A DNA stretch of 64,000 nucleotides from Cyanoderma ruficeps (lineage: Eukaryota; Chordata; Aves; Passeriformes; Timaliidae): contig VZDJ01001247.1 of the NCBI GenBank assembly GCA_008694505.1, positions 124,001-188,000 of the forward strand. Direction: 5' to 3'. Positions 1 to 11,879 of the stretch are shown piece after piece. Made by a program: the position numbers and the translations under genes. How positions within the stretch are numbered: the stretch's first letter is position 1; each line of letters starts with the position of its first letter. The notes under the pieces were generated by a model. That model saw nothing but the letters and a program-made list of their open reading frames with translations. It was not told the DNA's origin and ran no database searches.

Positions 1-194
1 CCTATTGATTGATATATAAGATACCAGGTTGAAAATCACTTTCTGTTTTGTGGGAAATCAATATTTTTTACATTTGTTTTACTTTTCCACTGGCTTTTTT
101 AATTTTGCAAAAATGACAGGTAAAAGAGCTCCATTTGAGAATATAAATCTTCATTCAAAATATGATTTTCCATTTTAGTATTTTTTTCATTAAG
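1..194 (+). other. Probable end of an intron preceding the last coding exon
   Basis: AT-rich sequence that ends in a run of T and the dinucleotide AG at 193-194, which is a plausible 3' splice site for the exon that follows. Another possible acceptor AG lies at 177-178. No other feature is visible. This is an inference from the reading frame downstream. Confidence 0.5.
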
Positions 195-417
195 GCACGT
201 CATGTCAACAGTCCAAGCTCATGAACTGCTTGACACATTTTACACATCAGTGCCAAAATTTCAAACCTATTCATTACAAGTTCCAATCTGCCAAGACACT
301 CTGAAAAGACAACAAATAAGACTTTTAAATCAGGATGGAGAATCTATTGAGTTTACTGATATTGTGGAAGAGATTTACCAACAAAATGAAAATAAAATAT
401 TTCAACTCCCATATTAA
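195..417 (+). CDS. Probable last coding exon of an unrecognised plus-strand gene (partial)
   Basis: An open frame of about 74 residues runs from the acceptor AG at 193-194 to a TAA at 415-417. An ATG lies at 202, but I read the exon as starting at 195 with one base completing a split codon, so residues before the ATG (His-Val) would also be coded. The peptide is polar and ends NKIFQLPY; it contains the segments HELLDTFYTSVPK and LNQDGESIEFTDIVEEIYQ, and has no membrane segment, zinc finger or coiled coil that I can see. Its composition is protein-like, unlike the low-complexity chance frames nearby. Two AATAAA signals follow the stop at 160-180 bp, which fits a terminal exon. I do not recognise the family. 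Alternatives are a chance frame or a processed pseudogene fragment. Homology search of the peptide against bird proteomes would settle it. Confidence 0.55.
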
Positions 418-612
418 GACCTTACAGAAATGTAGCTCCACATAATAGTGTCTCTGGGATAATATAAGGATCTTTTAAAAAAGTCTCTTATTGTAGAGAA
501 CTTGAAATGTTAAGATCTAGAAAAAATTCTTTCAAGTGTTTTCCCTTTTAGAAATGTGTGAAAGTGAGTCCATTTCAATAAAACCTGAAATAAAGTCAAG
601 TAAAATCAGCTT
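418..612 (+). other. Probable 3' UTR with two polyadenylation signals
   Basis: After the stop codon there is about 160 bp of AT-rich sequence and then two consensus AATAAA hexamers at 577-582 and 589-594. Cleavage would be expected 10-30 bases later, near 605-625. The short distance from stop to signal supports reading 195-417 as a terminal exon. The signals are seen directly; their use is inferred. Confidence 0.5.
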
Positions 613-1420
613 CTTCCTAGTCAGAAAAAAAAAAAAAATCTGGTTTCTTAAAAATACTATTTAAAAAAAATTCAGAAATTTATAATTGCTAAAAATTTAT
701 TTATCACAATTTTTCCAAGTATTCATATTTATTTGTAGCTGAATGCTCTTCATTTTGTGGAAAATGTGGAAATGTCTCCTTCCAAGGTTTTAGAGGCAGT
801 TAAATGTTAAGAAAAATTTACCAGCTCTAGTGGGCTGTACAAACAACAATGACATCTTCATGAAGCTGGTATGTTCTTGTTCCATATATTCACAAACCAA
901 TGAGACCAATGAGAGTTTTAGCAGCATTATCTTCAAATTATTAAAGTTACTCAAAGTTTCAATGTTATAGGGAGCATTGCCTGATAGTGCTTGGGGGAAA
1001 ATTGTGGGTTTTTTTTAATGTGATCAGACTACTAGAGAATCCTGCTGGAAGGAAAACAAAGATGTCTTTATACTTCCACGTTAGCTGCATGTTTAAGAGG
1101 AACAGGGAAAAGGAAATTATGAGAACTCCTTTTTATGCTTATGACTTCTGATGCCTAAAATTTCAGACTGGAAATTGAGAGAGATTGGAGACTCCTTGAG
1201 TGGACCTTCTATGGGTCTAATGGTGAGAAAAATGGAATAATATTTGTCCCTCTGTAGCATCACTTAAAGGAAAACAAAAAGCTCCTAGAGCCTCAGAGGA
1301 AGTCAAGTTTAGCGTTGAGAGAAAAAAGACAGAAAAAAAGATGTAATTTATAGAAAAAAAATCAGCAATCAGTGGGCAAATTTTATAGTAGATTCCTGAA
1401 AATTAGTTATCTTTTCTAGG
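613..1420. other. Intergenic, no feature seen
   Basis: AT-rich single-copy-looking sequence with homopolymer A runs. No defensible exon, RNA gene or repeat was recognised on either strand. Confidence 0.5.
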
Positions 1421-1914
1421 GCCAAAAAGATGGCTAAGGGGCTGGAGCAGCCCTCCCACAAGGAGAGGTTGAGTGGTCTGGGACTGTTTAGTCTGGAGAA
1501 TAGAAAGCTCAGAGGAAAAAAATTTAAATATATAAAAAATATAAATATATAAATATGTCTATATATTTATATATAAATATATTTATATATTTATATATTT
1601 ATATATAAATATATAAATATATAAATATATAAATATATAAATATATAAATATATAAATATATAAATATATAAATATATAAACCTGATTGGATTTAAGCCC
1701 ATGAAATTTTCTCTCAGCATAAGAAAGCACATTTTTGTAAAAGGAATCAGACAGTGAAACAGGTTGCACAGCAGGTTTTGGAGTCTCCACTCTGGGAGAT
1801 ATTAAAACCCCAAATGGACAAAATGTTGAACACCCAGCCTTAGTTTATCCTGATTGAGCAGGAGGATGGCACCTGACAATATCCAGGTGTGCCTCCCAAT
1901 GTCAGCAATTTAGT
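1421..1914 (+). mobile_element. CR1 LINE fragment interrupted by an AT microsatellite
   Basis: Bases 1436-1515 carry the typical CR1 3' region (gctggagc, then gagaggttgag, then agtctggagaatagaaagctc). After the AT repeat the same element resumes at about 1690-1914, with the segments for 'aacaggttgcacagcagg', 'tggagtctccactctggg' and the near-terminal 'gattgagcaggagg'. Order and strand are those of one 5'-truncated CR1 copy. The element is diverged and cannot code for protein. CR1 is a non-LTR retrotransposon that copies itself by target-primed reverse transcription; this copy is a dead insertion. Confidence 0.8.
1516..1681. repeat. (AAATATAT)n microsatellite
   Basis: A nearly pure AT tract of about 165 bp. 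From about 1600 it settles into a regular 8-base unit aaatatat. It lies inside a CR1 copy, so it probably expanded from an A-rich stretch of that element. The unit also gives a spurious 63-residue frame on the minus strand rich in Tyr and Ile. Confidence 0.9.
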
Positions 1915-3562
1915 CTCATTCTCTTTCTCAAGCACCATTTTGATGGATAACAATGCTTTCACTTCATAACCTTGCATGAATGAATGCAGAATTACTTCAC
2001 TAATTTGCATTTAACCCTCATAAGGACATTTAAAAAGGATTTTTTTTTTCTTGAGGAGAAAATGAGTTTTGAAGCCTGGTAAATCTCTTCNCATGTGTGA
2101 GCCTAGTACTAATTGTAGATCAATAGAATTTGTCTTTAACACTCAATACTTCACTGAACTGCCTCTGCTGATCTGCCGATACGTCTACAGAAACACTCTA
2201 TTTCTCCATTGCCCTGAGCGAAAACTCAGCCCCCAAGAGACTGACCCTCTTTCTCTTCCTCTCAGTCTTCCATCCCTCACATAATATGTGGGATGGACAA
2301 AGATTTTTTTTTCCCTTTTTTTTTTTTGAACAGCTTCTCATTGAAGGCCAACGCCTTGACTGCCCTGCTGCTGTTGCTCTGAGAATTATCTGGGGAAATA
2401 TGTTAGAAATATAAGAAGGGACAGACTGACAGGAGAAGGCACGCAGAATTTGGAGAATATCGACAAAATATTGCAAAAATAGATAAAGCCTTGTCATTAA
2501 AAGAAAAGAGCCTACAGGGAAAAAGGGGGATGAAGATGAATTAACCCATTTCAGGTTAATTAATTCATTAACAGCACCTATGAGGTGGTCAATCCCATGG
2601 CACAGCCTTGGCGAAAGTGCTGGACAACAACATGTCAGATAAGAATGCCAGGGTCAGCAGTGTCTGAATTGAAAATACAGAGATGTCTGAAGAGGGTCTT
2701 GTTCCAAAAATGATCTCATTTATGAGGAAGAGGAATATGTGTAAGTGGGAGGGGAAAATGAATTTGTAGGTACTACTTATAGAAGGGTATTGGGAACTCT
2801 GTAGGTATTCATTGACATTGTGTGTGTCTAGACTTTTTGTTTGCCTGTTGTATTGCTAAGAGTGATCACAGTTGCAGAGTTCCTTGCTGCTGGTTAATGA
2901 TATGTCACTCCTAAATCAATAAACCACTTTAATTCTGATTTAGAGCAAACTACGTGAACTAAGCAGCTTTTGCCTCCAACAATAGGAGTCTTAATATTGA
3001 CTGAGATTATGACACAGTTGGTATGAGAAAGTATTTGTTAATACTGCTCACATGAAAAAGGTGGGTTTTTTTCAGAAGAACCCAGCAGAAAACAAGGGAG
3101 GAGGATCTGCCTGTCCTTTATCCTCACTGTCAGAGGCCTTGTAGTCCTGTCTCCTTTTCTTACTCAAGAGACAAGGCACTATCAAATCTCTCTGAGCAAC
3201 CCTTCTGAAGCCTCCAGTCGTGATCATTCCTGCATGCCCAGTCAGGTGGAAATGAGGGGAAGTGGGTTTTGTAAGGTTTAGAGACATGGGAAATTTTACT
3301 GAGTTTCATTGTATGTATTCTAAGAAAATCAGAATGTAGCGTTACTCAAGAACCTTCTCAACAGTCAACTCTCTCCTTGCTCTTTTAGGCTCCAGGTTGA
3401 ATTCTTGCAGGTGAGTTCTTGCTTCCAGATTTAATTTCCATCACTCAGCAATCTTCTGGGTGCTGATGAAGGATTCCCATTCCTTGCTGAGCCTTGGCAG
3501 CTCCTTTCCATTGCCCCTAAGGCCTGGATGACAGTCAATGGCAATGTGATACCATTTCTTCT
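1915..3562. other. Intergenic, no gene seen
   Basis: No exon or repeat family recognised. One unresolved base (N) lies at 2091. There is a T-rich homopolymer tract at about 2304-2330. Short open frames on both strands lack any sign of selection or splice context. Confidence 0.5.
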
Positions 3563-3722
3563 CATAGAATCCCAGGATCATTAAGGTTGGAAAAGACCCC
3601 CAAGATCATTGAGTCCAACCTGTGACTGAACACCACCTTGTAAACTAAATCATAGCACTAAATACCACATTCAATCATTTCCTTCAGCACTTCCAGGGGT
3701 GGTGGCTCCACCACTCCATCAT
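3563..3722 (-). mobile_element. CR1 LINE 3'-end fragment
   Basis: Read on the plus strand it begins catagaatcccaggatcatt and continues 'aaggttggaaaagacc' and 'gagtccaacctg', which is the reverse complement of the CR1 3' end, and runs to 'ttccaggggtggtggctcc'. It is a 5'-truncated copy of about 160 bp. Confidence 0.85.
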
Positions 3723-4825
3723 ATTTGCTGCAATTTTGCTTGCTCAGTTGCTCTTTCACCTGATCCCGTTACCCTATTTCACAGAACACAGCATAAATCA
3801 CAAAACAAAAGCTAAATATACAGTATCTACAAAAATGTATCATTTCTTATTGCACATAAGAATAAAAAAATTATGTAAACAAACCAGATTTTCTTCCTAT
3901 TGTCATTCCTTCTCACCTGCCCTTAACAAATGCCCAACTCTGTGGCCAAAAGCTGGAAGGAATCTCCCATGGACCAGAAAACCCCAGGCTAGAACAAACA
4001 TACCAGAGGTTCTTTCTTAAAGGCATTTATAGCATAATGGATATGTAGTTCCCTAAAGAATTTCCTTTCCCAGGCAGTTGAAAATCATAATATAAAGTAA
4101 TTTGAAAGGTTAATGATCAATTAGACCTGGGGGCAAACATTAACTAGAGGGTTTGAAGGAGTTTGTCCTTTGGGTTTTCACTTTTTTGAGATGCTCTATC
4201 AAACCAAACCTTCAGACTTTAGCTGAAGTGAATTACTCACTCAGTGTTTCTTCTAACATGTGATTTTTTTCCTTTGGGGGGAAAAAAAAAAAAGTAAACC
4301 AGCAGAAACAGGTTTCCAACACTCAGGAAAAAAGTTACATATATTTAAAACATCTCCATAGGTGATGAAGGTATATTTTTTCCCTGCAAGAGTTTAATGA
4401 GGATAAAAATGTAAACACCTGGTATGGCAGTCAGCAGAACCATGTCTGGCAATGCTATAATCTGTATTTACCCGATGGATTAGAGCTCATTTGCTGAATG
4501 AAAACTCCAGTGGGGTTTATACACAACATCCTTCATCCATCACCCAGTTTTTATTCAATTTTCTTTAACACAAAGGAAAACTTTTGTCACTTCAATTTTC
4601 TAGAAAGGCCTTGCCATTCTGAAAGGAGCCATAGATAGAGAAACAGTCTAACATACTCCACTGTGTGACCCTTGTGCATTTCTTGTATTGGAAATATCTG
4701 CTTCCTTAACTACTGGAAAAAGATCATGGCTCTGCTGTGCTGAATGCATAGGCAAGGACCTGTCTTCCTAAGATGCCCAGAAATACTTACTTGGAGAGGA
4801 TGTAGTCAATAAATACTAGAAATTT
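3723..4825. other. Intergenic, no feature seen
   Basis: AT-rich sequence without a recognisable repeat family or splice-flanked open frame. Confidence 0.5.
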
Positions 4826-4885
4826 TTCATTTCAAAAAGACCTTTAAGACCATCAAGTCCAACTACTCACCCAACTCTATTGTCT
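4826..4885 (-). mobile_element. Short CR1 LINE fragment
   Basis: The segment 'aagacctttaagaccatc' followed by 'aagtccaactactcaccc' is the reverse complement of the CR1 3' region. The terminal octamer repeat is missing or decayed. It is short, so the call is moderate. Confidence 0.55.
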
Positions 4886-6249
4886 CTTTATTCTATTATT
4901 TCTATAATCCTGCACAGAATAGAAGAATAGAACTTGTTGTGAACCTTGATATAGAGAAGAGCAATTTAAAATTAGATTTATATCCCTCAGAAATGCAGGT
5001 ACCTAATTCCTTTTTTCTTGAGTTTTTATGAGAACAGTTGTGGCTACACCAATATTTTGAGCAGATTTTGAGGACGGCCTCTACTACCATGACAGAACAA
5101 GAAACCTATTCTCTAGAACTCAGACTACTTAGGATAAAATTATAGTATCAAATGCTGTGTTGTAAGGAAATGCTGAACAGGATTAATTAGAGTTATTTTA
5201 GGTAACAGAAGCAGTTTATGTGTAAAGCATAGAGTGGAGAAGACTAACATGCACATTCTCCTCCATCGGTCTGTTAAACTGCTATAAGCACTGGTATGTA
5301 CTAAAATAGAAAAAAAAAAAAAACCAAACAAATTAGTTCATGCTGAGATCCATGCTCTGAAGTAATGCTTGAAAAACCCAGCAGGTGGGCTGCAGCATGG
5401 CTGTGACTTTGTATTCATAAAGCATCCCAAAAACTTCTTGGAAGGTATTTTTCCTCCTTCAGAGCCCTGCTGGTTAACTGTTAAACTTCATTGGCTTCAT
5501 CTGGTTTTCATAAAGCATTATCTTAAGGACACTGAACAGCTGAGATTATAAGGTATTTAGTTCCCCACATAGCAGTGTTCTGCGACACAATTAATGTGAT
5601 TTATAGCAGGCTATGGAAAAAGTCTGGATGAATAACCATAAAAATCCCAGGGTTAGGATGCTCATCTGTCACCATACTGGACCTTATTGTAATGCAGTGA
5701 AGAATACAATTAATTCAAAAGCCTTTGACCACTTTCCATGCACTAGAGGCTTGAGTCTATTAAACCTACATAAGTATTGGTCATTTATTAGGAATGAATT
5801 TCAAAATTGTACAAATCCATTTTTTATACAAATAGCAGAAGGCACCAGACCAGATTAATGACTAAAGTATTGCCTGCCAAATTTCTTATTTAATTAAAAC
5901 TTTGTCTTTTCCACTCTAAAAATGAGAAGAAAACTACTAGAAGTGACTTAAAACCTGTTTTTCATATTATGTAAAAATAGTTGGGCTTTACTAATAATAA
6001 AGTTTCTCTGGTTTTTGTGTAAATTAGTTTAAGACGTAGATTGTACAATAGAATTTAAGACTCAAATTCCATCGCAGAAAAAATCATCCAGTCAATGAAA
6101 ATAAATCATATGAGTTATTTTTTACATCACATTGAAATAAATCATCATTTTATGTTTATTTGTTTAGGCCAGACCAACATTACAGTGTTCCTGCAGCTCT
6201 GCATAGATGTCTGAAAATGCAACACTGTCCTAATAATTTTCGTATCTAA
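4886..6249. other. Intergenic, no feature seen
   Basis: AT-rich sequence with a poly-A tract near 5311-5323. No gene or repeat family recognised. Confidence 0.5.
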
Positions 6250-6560
6250 AACCATGCAGATTTGGAACCTGATGGAAGGTTCCAGGTTCTTCAGGAGGGA
6301 CAGGCAGAGGTGGAGGGGTGGTGGAGGGTATGTAATGGGAGGATTGGAATGTCTGGAGCACATTGAGAGCCTCTGGGTAAGAATCAAGGGGCAAACAAAC
6401 AACGTGGATGCCACTGTGGGAACAAGGCTCTACCTGCTACCCCATAAGAAGGATCAAGAGAGCAGCAAGAAGTGCCATCTTCCTCAGCAGCAGGAGAACT
6501 GCATCTTCTGGCCTGTTCCTTCCAGGAGAAATCCAGAAATGGTCTAGAAATCTGGACCAG
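6250..6560 (+). mobile_element. CR1 LINE ORF2 fragment (endonuclease region)
   Basis: The plus-strand frame over 6254-6480 reads with short identifiable pieces of the CR1 apurinic-like endonuclease: GSRFFRRDRQR, then LECLEHIESLWVRIKG at about 6341-6391, then NVDATVG and a decayed form of the CYRPPDQ motif. In the family this domain nicks target DNA at the start of reverse transcription. The frame breaks soon after and the catalytic residues are not all present, so it is a dead fragment. It is notable because most CR1 copies keep only the last few hundred bases and lack this domain. Confidence 0.75.
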
Positions 6561-8040
6561 AAATGGTCTAAATCCACTGTGCTGAAAGTTAGAATTCGCT
6601 TTTCCAATTCTTCTAATTCTTCCTTGACACAGTCCTGGCTGTCCCAGGCAACCCATTCCCAAGATGATGGTTAATAGAAAATGTTATTCATTCTTTGAAT
6701 TCCAGCATACTTTGACAAGGAAAATAAAGTACCAGTAAGATTTCCTAATGGAGGGATCTCGTCTGCAGGACAGCTACAAAACCATTTCAAGTTAAAGACA
6801 ATTTCATAAATCCAGAACTGAAAAAGCAATATTTCTCACACTAAACCTGATTCCTGTTTGGTTTTGCCCTCTTCCTCTCTAAAAGCATCCTGAAAATGTT
6901 CACCTGGAATACAGAAGTGCTTCCACAAATGATAGATTGTTTTTCATCCTGGTGGGTCTGTACAAGGGTGTTTTTCAATTCCGAGAAAAGCATCACCCAA
7001 GGGGAGTCAGCACATTACAGCTGAGGCATTCGAAGGTCATGTCAATCATCTGATGTCAAATCTCTCTCCTCAGCTCCCTGTAAGGTTTGTCTCACCTTCC
7101 CTGGGGACTTGTGGATACATTTTGTTGTTCAGTAAGACACAATACTAGAAGAGCTACAACCACAGCTCTAAAAGAGTGTCTCAGTCAAATCAGTCTAGCT
7201 GGAATGTTAATAACTTACACTACTACAAGATAAAACTCTCCATTGTCTCAGTGAACTAATTGGGTAGCTGGTCTCACCTTCCCCAAGAGCAGACACAGAC
7301 TTACAATCAGTCTTAGACTTTCCTGAGTACAAGCTGCCTCTGTCTCCAAATATCACAATGTGAGCTTAACACTACATGGATTATTTTTTCAGAGATGGTA
7401 GACAGTGAGCTGCTTAAATGATTAATAGATATTTTCTACAAACTGGATTGTTTTTATTCTCTCATCCAAAAAGGCACAAAATGAGCTAAGGAAATGTGCT
7501 GGGGGGGAGAAGCAGTTCCTGTATATTTATCCTAATTGTTTATCTTTCCTAATGTGGTTTATTAAGCTATTGTTGGCTTGTTGACCTCGATCTGTGGGGT
7601 GGGAGCAGTAGCCTGCACTTTGTGGCACTTTCCTTGTCTCAGTCAGTGGTGCTCAACTACCACATCAACTACTCATCCTCTACCTCTACTAACTGCCAAG
7701 CTTAGACAAGGACCTCCAAAGCTCCCTTTGGGCTTCAAACCCCAGATCTTTGGATTGATTCATTATAAATGTTTCCAAAATATCAGGTCTCAAGCCAGAA
7801 GCATTTTTCAATGACCTTTTTGTATTCATTCCATCAGGCAATCATTCTCTTCCACCTGTTTTTAACCTTCCTACATCTTCTATGGTTTAATTTCAGTCAT
7901 TCTGGTATATCACTCTTACATATCAGGGAAAAACGTGCCAGCTGAGAGACGTCATGGCACAAACCACCCAAAACACCTCTGCTCCTGACAGAGCATTAGA
8001 CCACCCTTTTCTCCATCACCTCTCTCCCCTATTTTCCAAC
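6561..8040. other. Intergenic, no feature seen
   Basis: No recognised repeat or exon. The first 100 bases may be further decayed CR1 but I cannot show it. Confidence 0.4.
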
Positions 8041-8245
8041 AATCATACAACTGCTGAAGCTGGAAGGGGCCACAGAAGGTTTCTGCTGCAGTTCAGATGA
8101 GGTTGCTCGAGGTTTTGTCCAGTCAGGGCTCAAAACCCTCCAAGGATGGAGACAGCACAGACTCCATGCAATCTGTTCTACTGTTTGCCTGTCCTATTTT
8201 CAAGCACCGTGCCTCTGAAAAAATCCAAAGCTGCTGTTTGCAGGA
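8041..8245 (-). mobile_element. CR1 LINE 3'-end fragment
   Basis: Plus-strand reading 'gctggaaggggccacag', 'tccagtcagggctcaaaa' and 'ctccaaggatggagacagc' is the reverse complement of the CR1 3' region of an older subfamily. It is 5'-truncated and diverged. Confidence 0.75.
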
Positions 8246-10212
8246 TGCACAGAAATGGTAACAGAGCAGCAGTGGAAGAATTTAAGGGCAAAAGTAATCG
8301 TGCATGCAATTCCCAGAAATTTATCTATGGAAATACGCAGGGAATTTGTGGAAAATGACTAGAGATGGAAAGAGAATCTCTTTCAATGCCTGTTTGTCCT
8401 GCCCTTTCTGACAATTTACATTTTCATAACACATGCTGAGGACAGAACAGAAAGAGACACCCCCCTGAGCCACAGAAAGTCAAGGCATGGCTTTAATGGA
8501 ACCCTCTCCAACTATTTTAAAACACATTACATGGTAATTTCAAAAATTCTGTGGCCAAGACAATCTCTAATTGCTGCCTCCTAATATATTCCCTGTTTGT
8601 ATTTTGCCTGCCATTAATCCTCTATGCAGTATGCTTTACTAGCAATGCTAAATGGTTTTTAAAAATTGATTAAAGTTGACTAAGCTTCCTGTGTCTGCTT
8701 GCTCATTCATACTTTGGAAAATGAATCAGCACTGATTTAACGTGTAGGAATTTCACAAGATGCAACAAAACTTGCATGCTGGACCAAATATATTTAATTA
8801 TACAACACCTCTGTGCTAGCAAAATATTTAGTCTTATGCTGCTGCTATTTAACTCAGTGGCTTTTCTATCCAGGATAAGCTTCATGTATTACTAGGATTT
8901 GGCATAAATGTTACAGTGGTTAGTACCACAGATACAGAAGCATTGATATTTTTTTGCTATCACAGAAATACTTTTTAAAGAAGTAAATAAATAATGAGTT
9001 AATGGTGTTTGGTGATGAGTCTTAGAAGAATTTCAGTTTTATCTCATTTAGAAATTCTGAATCTGACTTCTTGATGCTTTAAAAGTACGCAATCTATAAG
9101 TTGTGTACTTTTGCAGTGGGGAAAAAATGAACTGGAGGCAATTTGAGAAGGAAGCTCAAAGAATCCTTTTATATACATGCATTTAAAATTTATATATATA
9201 TATATTTCTAACAAATATAGTAGCATAATATGATAAATATATATATCTCAATCTGTTTACTTTCTGCAAGATTAACAGAAACAGCTTGGGTTTTGAAAAC
9301 AAATAAATAACTGCTTGTTGTAAATTTCACATTAACCGTATCTTTTCCTTTTCAATAAGTTTAATTGCTGCCCTGAGAAATGCAAAATTGAGTGCAACTG
9401 GAGAACTGCTTTGACTTGCTGGCTAAGAGTGTCAATAGTTACGTGAAAGTATAACACCTTTGGAAATACTGAGAAATATGCCAGACAGACCTTGAACTAT
9501 AGATGATTTGAGATAGCAGAATTAATTAATTAGTACCAGTTGATGTGCAGTTTGTGTAGGGCAGTTCTAAGCTCTCAGTGCATTCCATCCATAATTTGGT
9601 ATATTATATAAGATGTATAAACCTTCACTGAGGACATAAGCAAAACTGTGTGGATGTATTTTTATACACCAGAAAAAAAAATTTAATTCGTCACATAAAG
9701 GTCTGTTTTTAAAAGAATATAGGCTTCCTTTCCCCAGCCAAAAAAGAAATCTCTGTTCAGGCTCAAGCTTTCAAGGCCACCTACATTCAAAAGAGCACAA
9801 AACCTGTGTCACAACTTCAGGGAAACTTTTAAAAAAGGCTGGGAAGATACACTGAACTCTAACCCTCATGTCCTGAACTGAAGCCTTCGTGGCTTAGACA
9901 CTTCTCTTTCTCTCCCTGAGTTTAGACTATTCAGACTGAAGTTATCAAAGAAAGTTTTCCTAATAGAGACATTTTAACTCTCTAAGCATTTCTCAAGGGA
10001 AATAACAAAGGTACTAAAGTTACTGGAGACCAGCCATGATAAAATCCTGGCACACATAATTTAAGGAAGACTGCTTCCTTGGCTCTCGAGGGATCACCAG
10101 TTGTTCTGTTAAATAACTTGCACTCTGTGGATAGACAGGACACAATTTGTTGGCACTAGCTGAGGGAAAGAGACTTCTCTTTTGGACAGAGATGAGAATT
10201 TGAGACCTCTGA
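8246..10212. other. Intergenic, minor AT repeats only
   Basis: AT-rich sequence with short TA runs at about 9190-9206 and 9234-9246. No gene or transposable element recognised. Confidence 0.5.
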
Positions 10213-10352
10213 AGAATCACAGAATATTCTGAGCTGGGAGGGACCCACAAAGATCTTTGAGTCCAACCCTTAAGTGAATGGCCCATGTGGGGATTGACTC
10301 CCAAACTTGGTGTTGTCAGCACCCTCTTCTGACCAACTGAACTACTGTGACA
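10213..10352 (-). mobile_element. tRNA-Ile-derived SINE with CR1-type tail (TguSINE1-like)
   Basis: On the minus strand the element starts with a tRNA-like head (10279-10352 in window coordinates) containing an A-box-like 'agttcagttggt', the anticodon-region segment 'gtgctgacaacaccaag' and a B-box-like 'gagtcaatcc', and closes with 'atgggcca'. This order fits tRNA-Ile (AAU). It is followed by a CR1-type 3' tail ending 'gaatattctgtgattc' (10213-10278). Head plus CR1-like tail is the design of TguSINE1 of passerine birds, which is thought to be mobilised by CR1 machinery. Pol III would read the A and B boxes in an active copy; both are mutated here, so this copy is probably silent. Confidence 0.8.
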
Positions 10353-10490
10353 TGGTGTTAGAGGGATGCAAAATTCTGTCAGTCATTACAACAACATCAT
10401 CTGACGTTTTGGAGCTCCAAAGCTATCATTGCATCACAGTGAAGAAGAGAGAAGACATGTTTTTTAAGTTTTTCTGCCAATTCTTTGCAT

Positions 10491-10491
10491 G

Positions 10492-10525
<34 letters not shown>

Positions 10526-10526
10526 C
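10491..10526. repeat. (CA)n(TA)n microsatellite
   Basis: About 12 CA dinucleotides pass directly into a short TATATA run. A compound dinucleotide repeat. Confidence 0.95.
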
Positions 10527-11629
10527 ATTGTGTAATCTACATAGTCATGCAGCATATATACAGACATAAAACTCAGCTTGTCCTGCAGCCAGAATCCACT
10601 AAAAGCAATGGGAACTTGTTGATATGGAATTCTACATCCTGAAAGAATCATTTTAAACCTGTTTTTTGAGCCAAATGATTTGTAAAGAGGCATCTGGGTT
10701 GGTGCTTTCAGCTCTACCATCTAGTGCACATAGGCTTGTGCCAGAAAAGAAAACAGGACAAATCACTTTTATCCCACCTTTAAAAAACCCAAATCCCTGG
10801 CTGGGTATAGTTTACACAAAAACTAGGAGGGAAAACTTGTTTTATCATTTGATTTCTGCATTGTGAAGTTGTTAACCATCATCTCAGCTTTCTCTCTCTG
10901 AGAATGTGCATTGGATTAATTTTGGTAATCCCTGTTTAAAATGTTAATTCAGATTTCTTTATAAGATAGGAAAGAGAAGAGGTCAGGGTCTAATTAATTG
11001 ACGTGACACCCGGCTTGTATCTATCTTTTCAAAAGTAAGTATCAGTTTTCCCGAAACAAGAAGAGAAAGAATATTTAATCCTAATGACATCCAAGGTTCA
11101 GCAATATTTTTCTGGACTGTGCTGCCTAACAGAGATAGATGATGTTATTTTACCTTCTAATGGAAAACTGCAGAAAGATAAAAGGTAATTGGGAAAATAA
11201 AATTCTTTTCAGGAAGCTATGAATTTAACTCTCTTTAAAGTATAGATAATTCTCTTAGTAAGCCCTTAAGAGGAATGATCATGTTTTCTGCTGCACTGAC
11301 AATGAAAGGTAATCCAAGGAGATTATATTTTAGCAAATCATTAATTACATAGTTCAATATCTTAAACTGTATGGTAAACAGAGATGAGCCAAACAACCCA
11401 AATCTGTCACTGCTTCATTGCATTGGGAAGCTGATGGGTTTCTTTACCCCAGAAGAGATTAATGTGGATTTTTTCCAACTGTTTGTTGTGAAGCTGTGTA
11501 TCTTAGATCAATAGCAAGCATACAAATTTAGGGGCATTCAATAGATTTTCCCTCAATTCAAGTGCAGGAAACTGAATCTTTATGAAACATGCTTTTGCAA
11601 GTGTAGCAATTCAGTAACATAGAAAATGG
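10527..11629. other. Intergenic, no feature seen
   Basis: AT-rich sequence without recognisable gene or repeat. Confidence 0.5.
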
Positions 11630-11676
11630 AACCACAGAATCACAGAATATCCTGAGCTGGAGTGACCCACTAATAG
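11630..11676 (-). mobile_element. Short CR1 or SINE tail fragment
   Basis: The plus strand reads 'cacagaatcacagaatatcc' and then 'tgagctggagtgaccca', the reverse complement of the same tail type seen on the SINE at 10213. It is too short to say whether a CR1 or the SINE was the source. Confidence 0.7.
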
Positions 11677-11879
11677 GAAAAAGGTACTAAAAAGAAGACA
11701 GAAGAGTGAGATTAAATCAAAGGTGTCTGTCTCAATGACTGTACCAAGATGATTTGTATTAAAATATAATGGGATGAAATAATAAAAAAAAAAACAAAAC
11801 AGAATTATTTCATATGCCTGATTGGAGGCCAGATGGGTGTGCAGAAAAAAACCCAGGTGAGCTGCTCTCCCTATATTCT

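Noticed and set aside
10279..10352. A functional tRNA-Ile gene
   Set aside because: The A and B boxes and the acceptor stem are mutated and the copy is joined to a CR1-type tail, so it is the head of a SINE.
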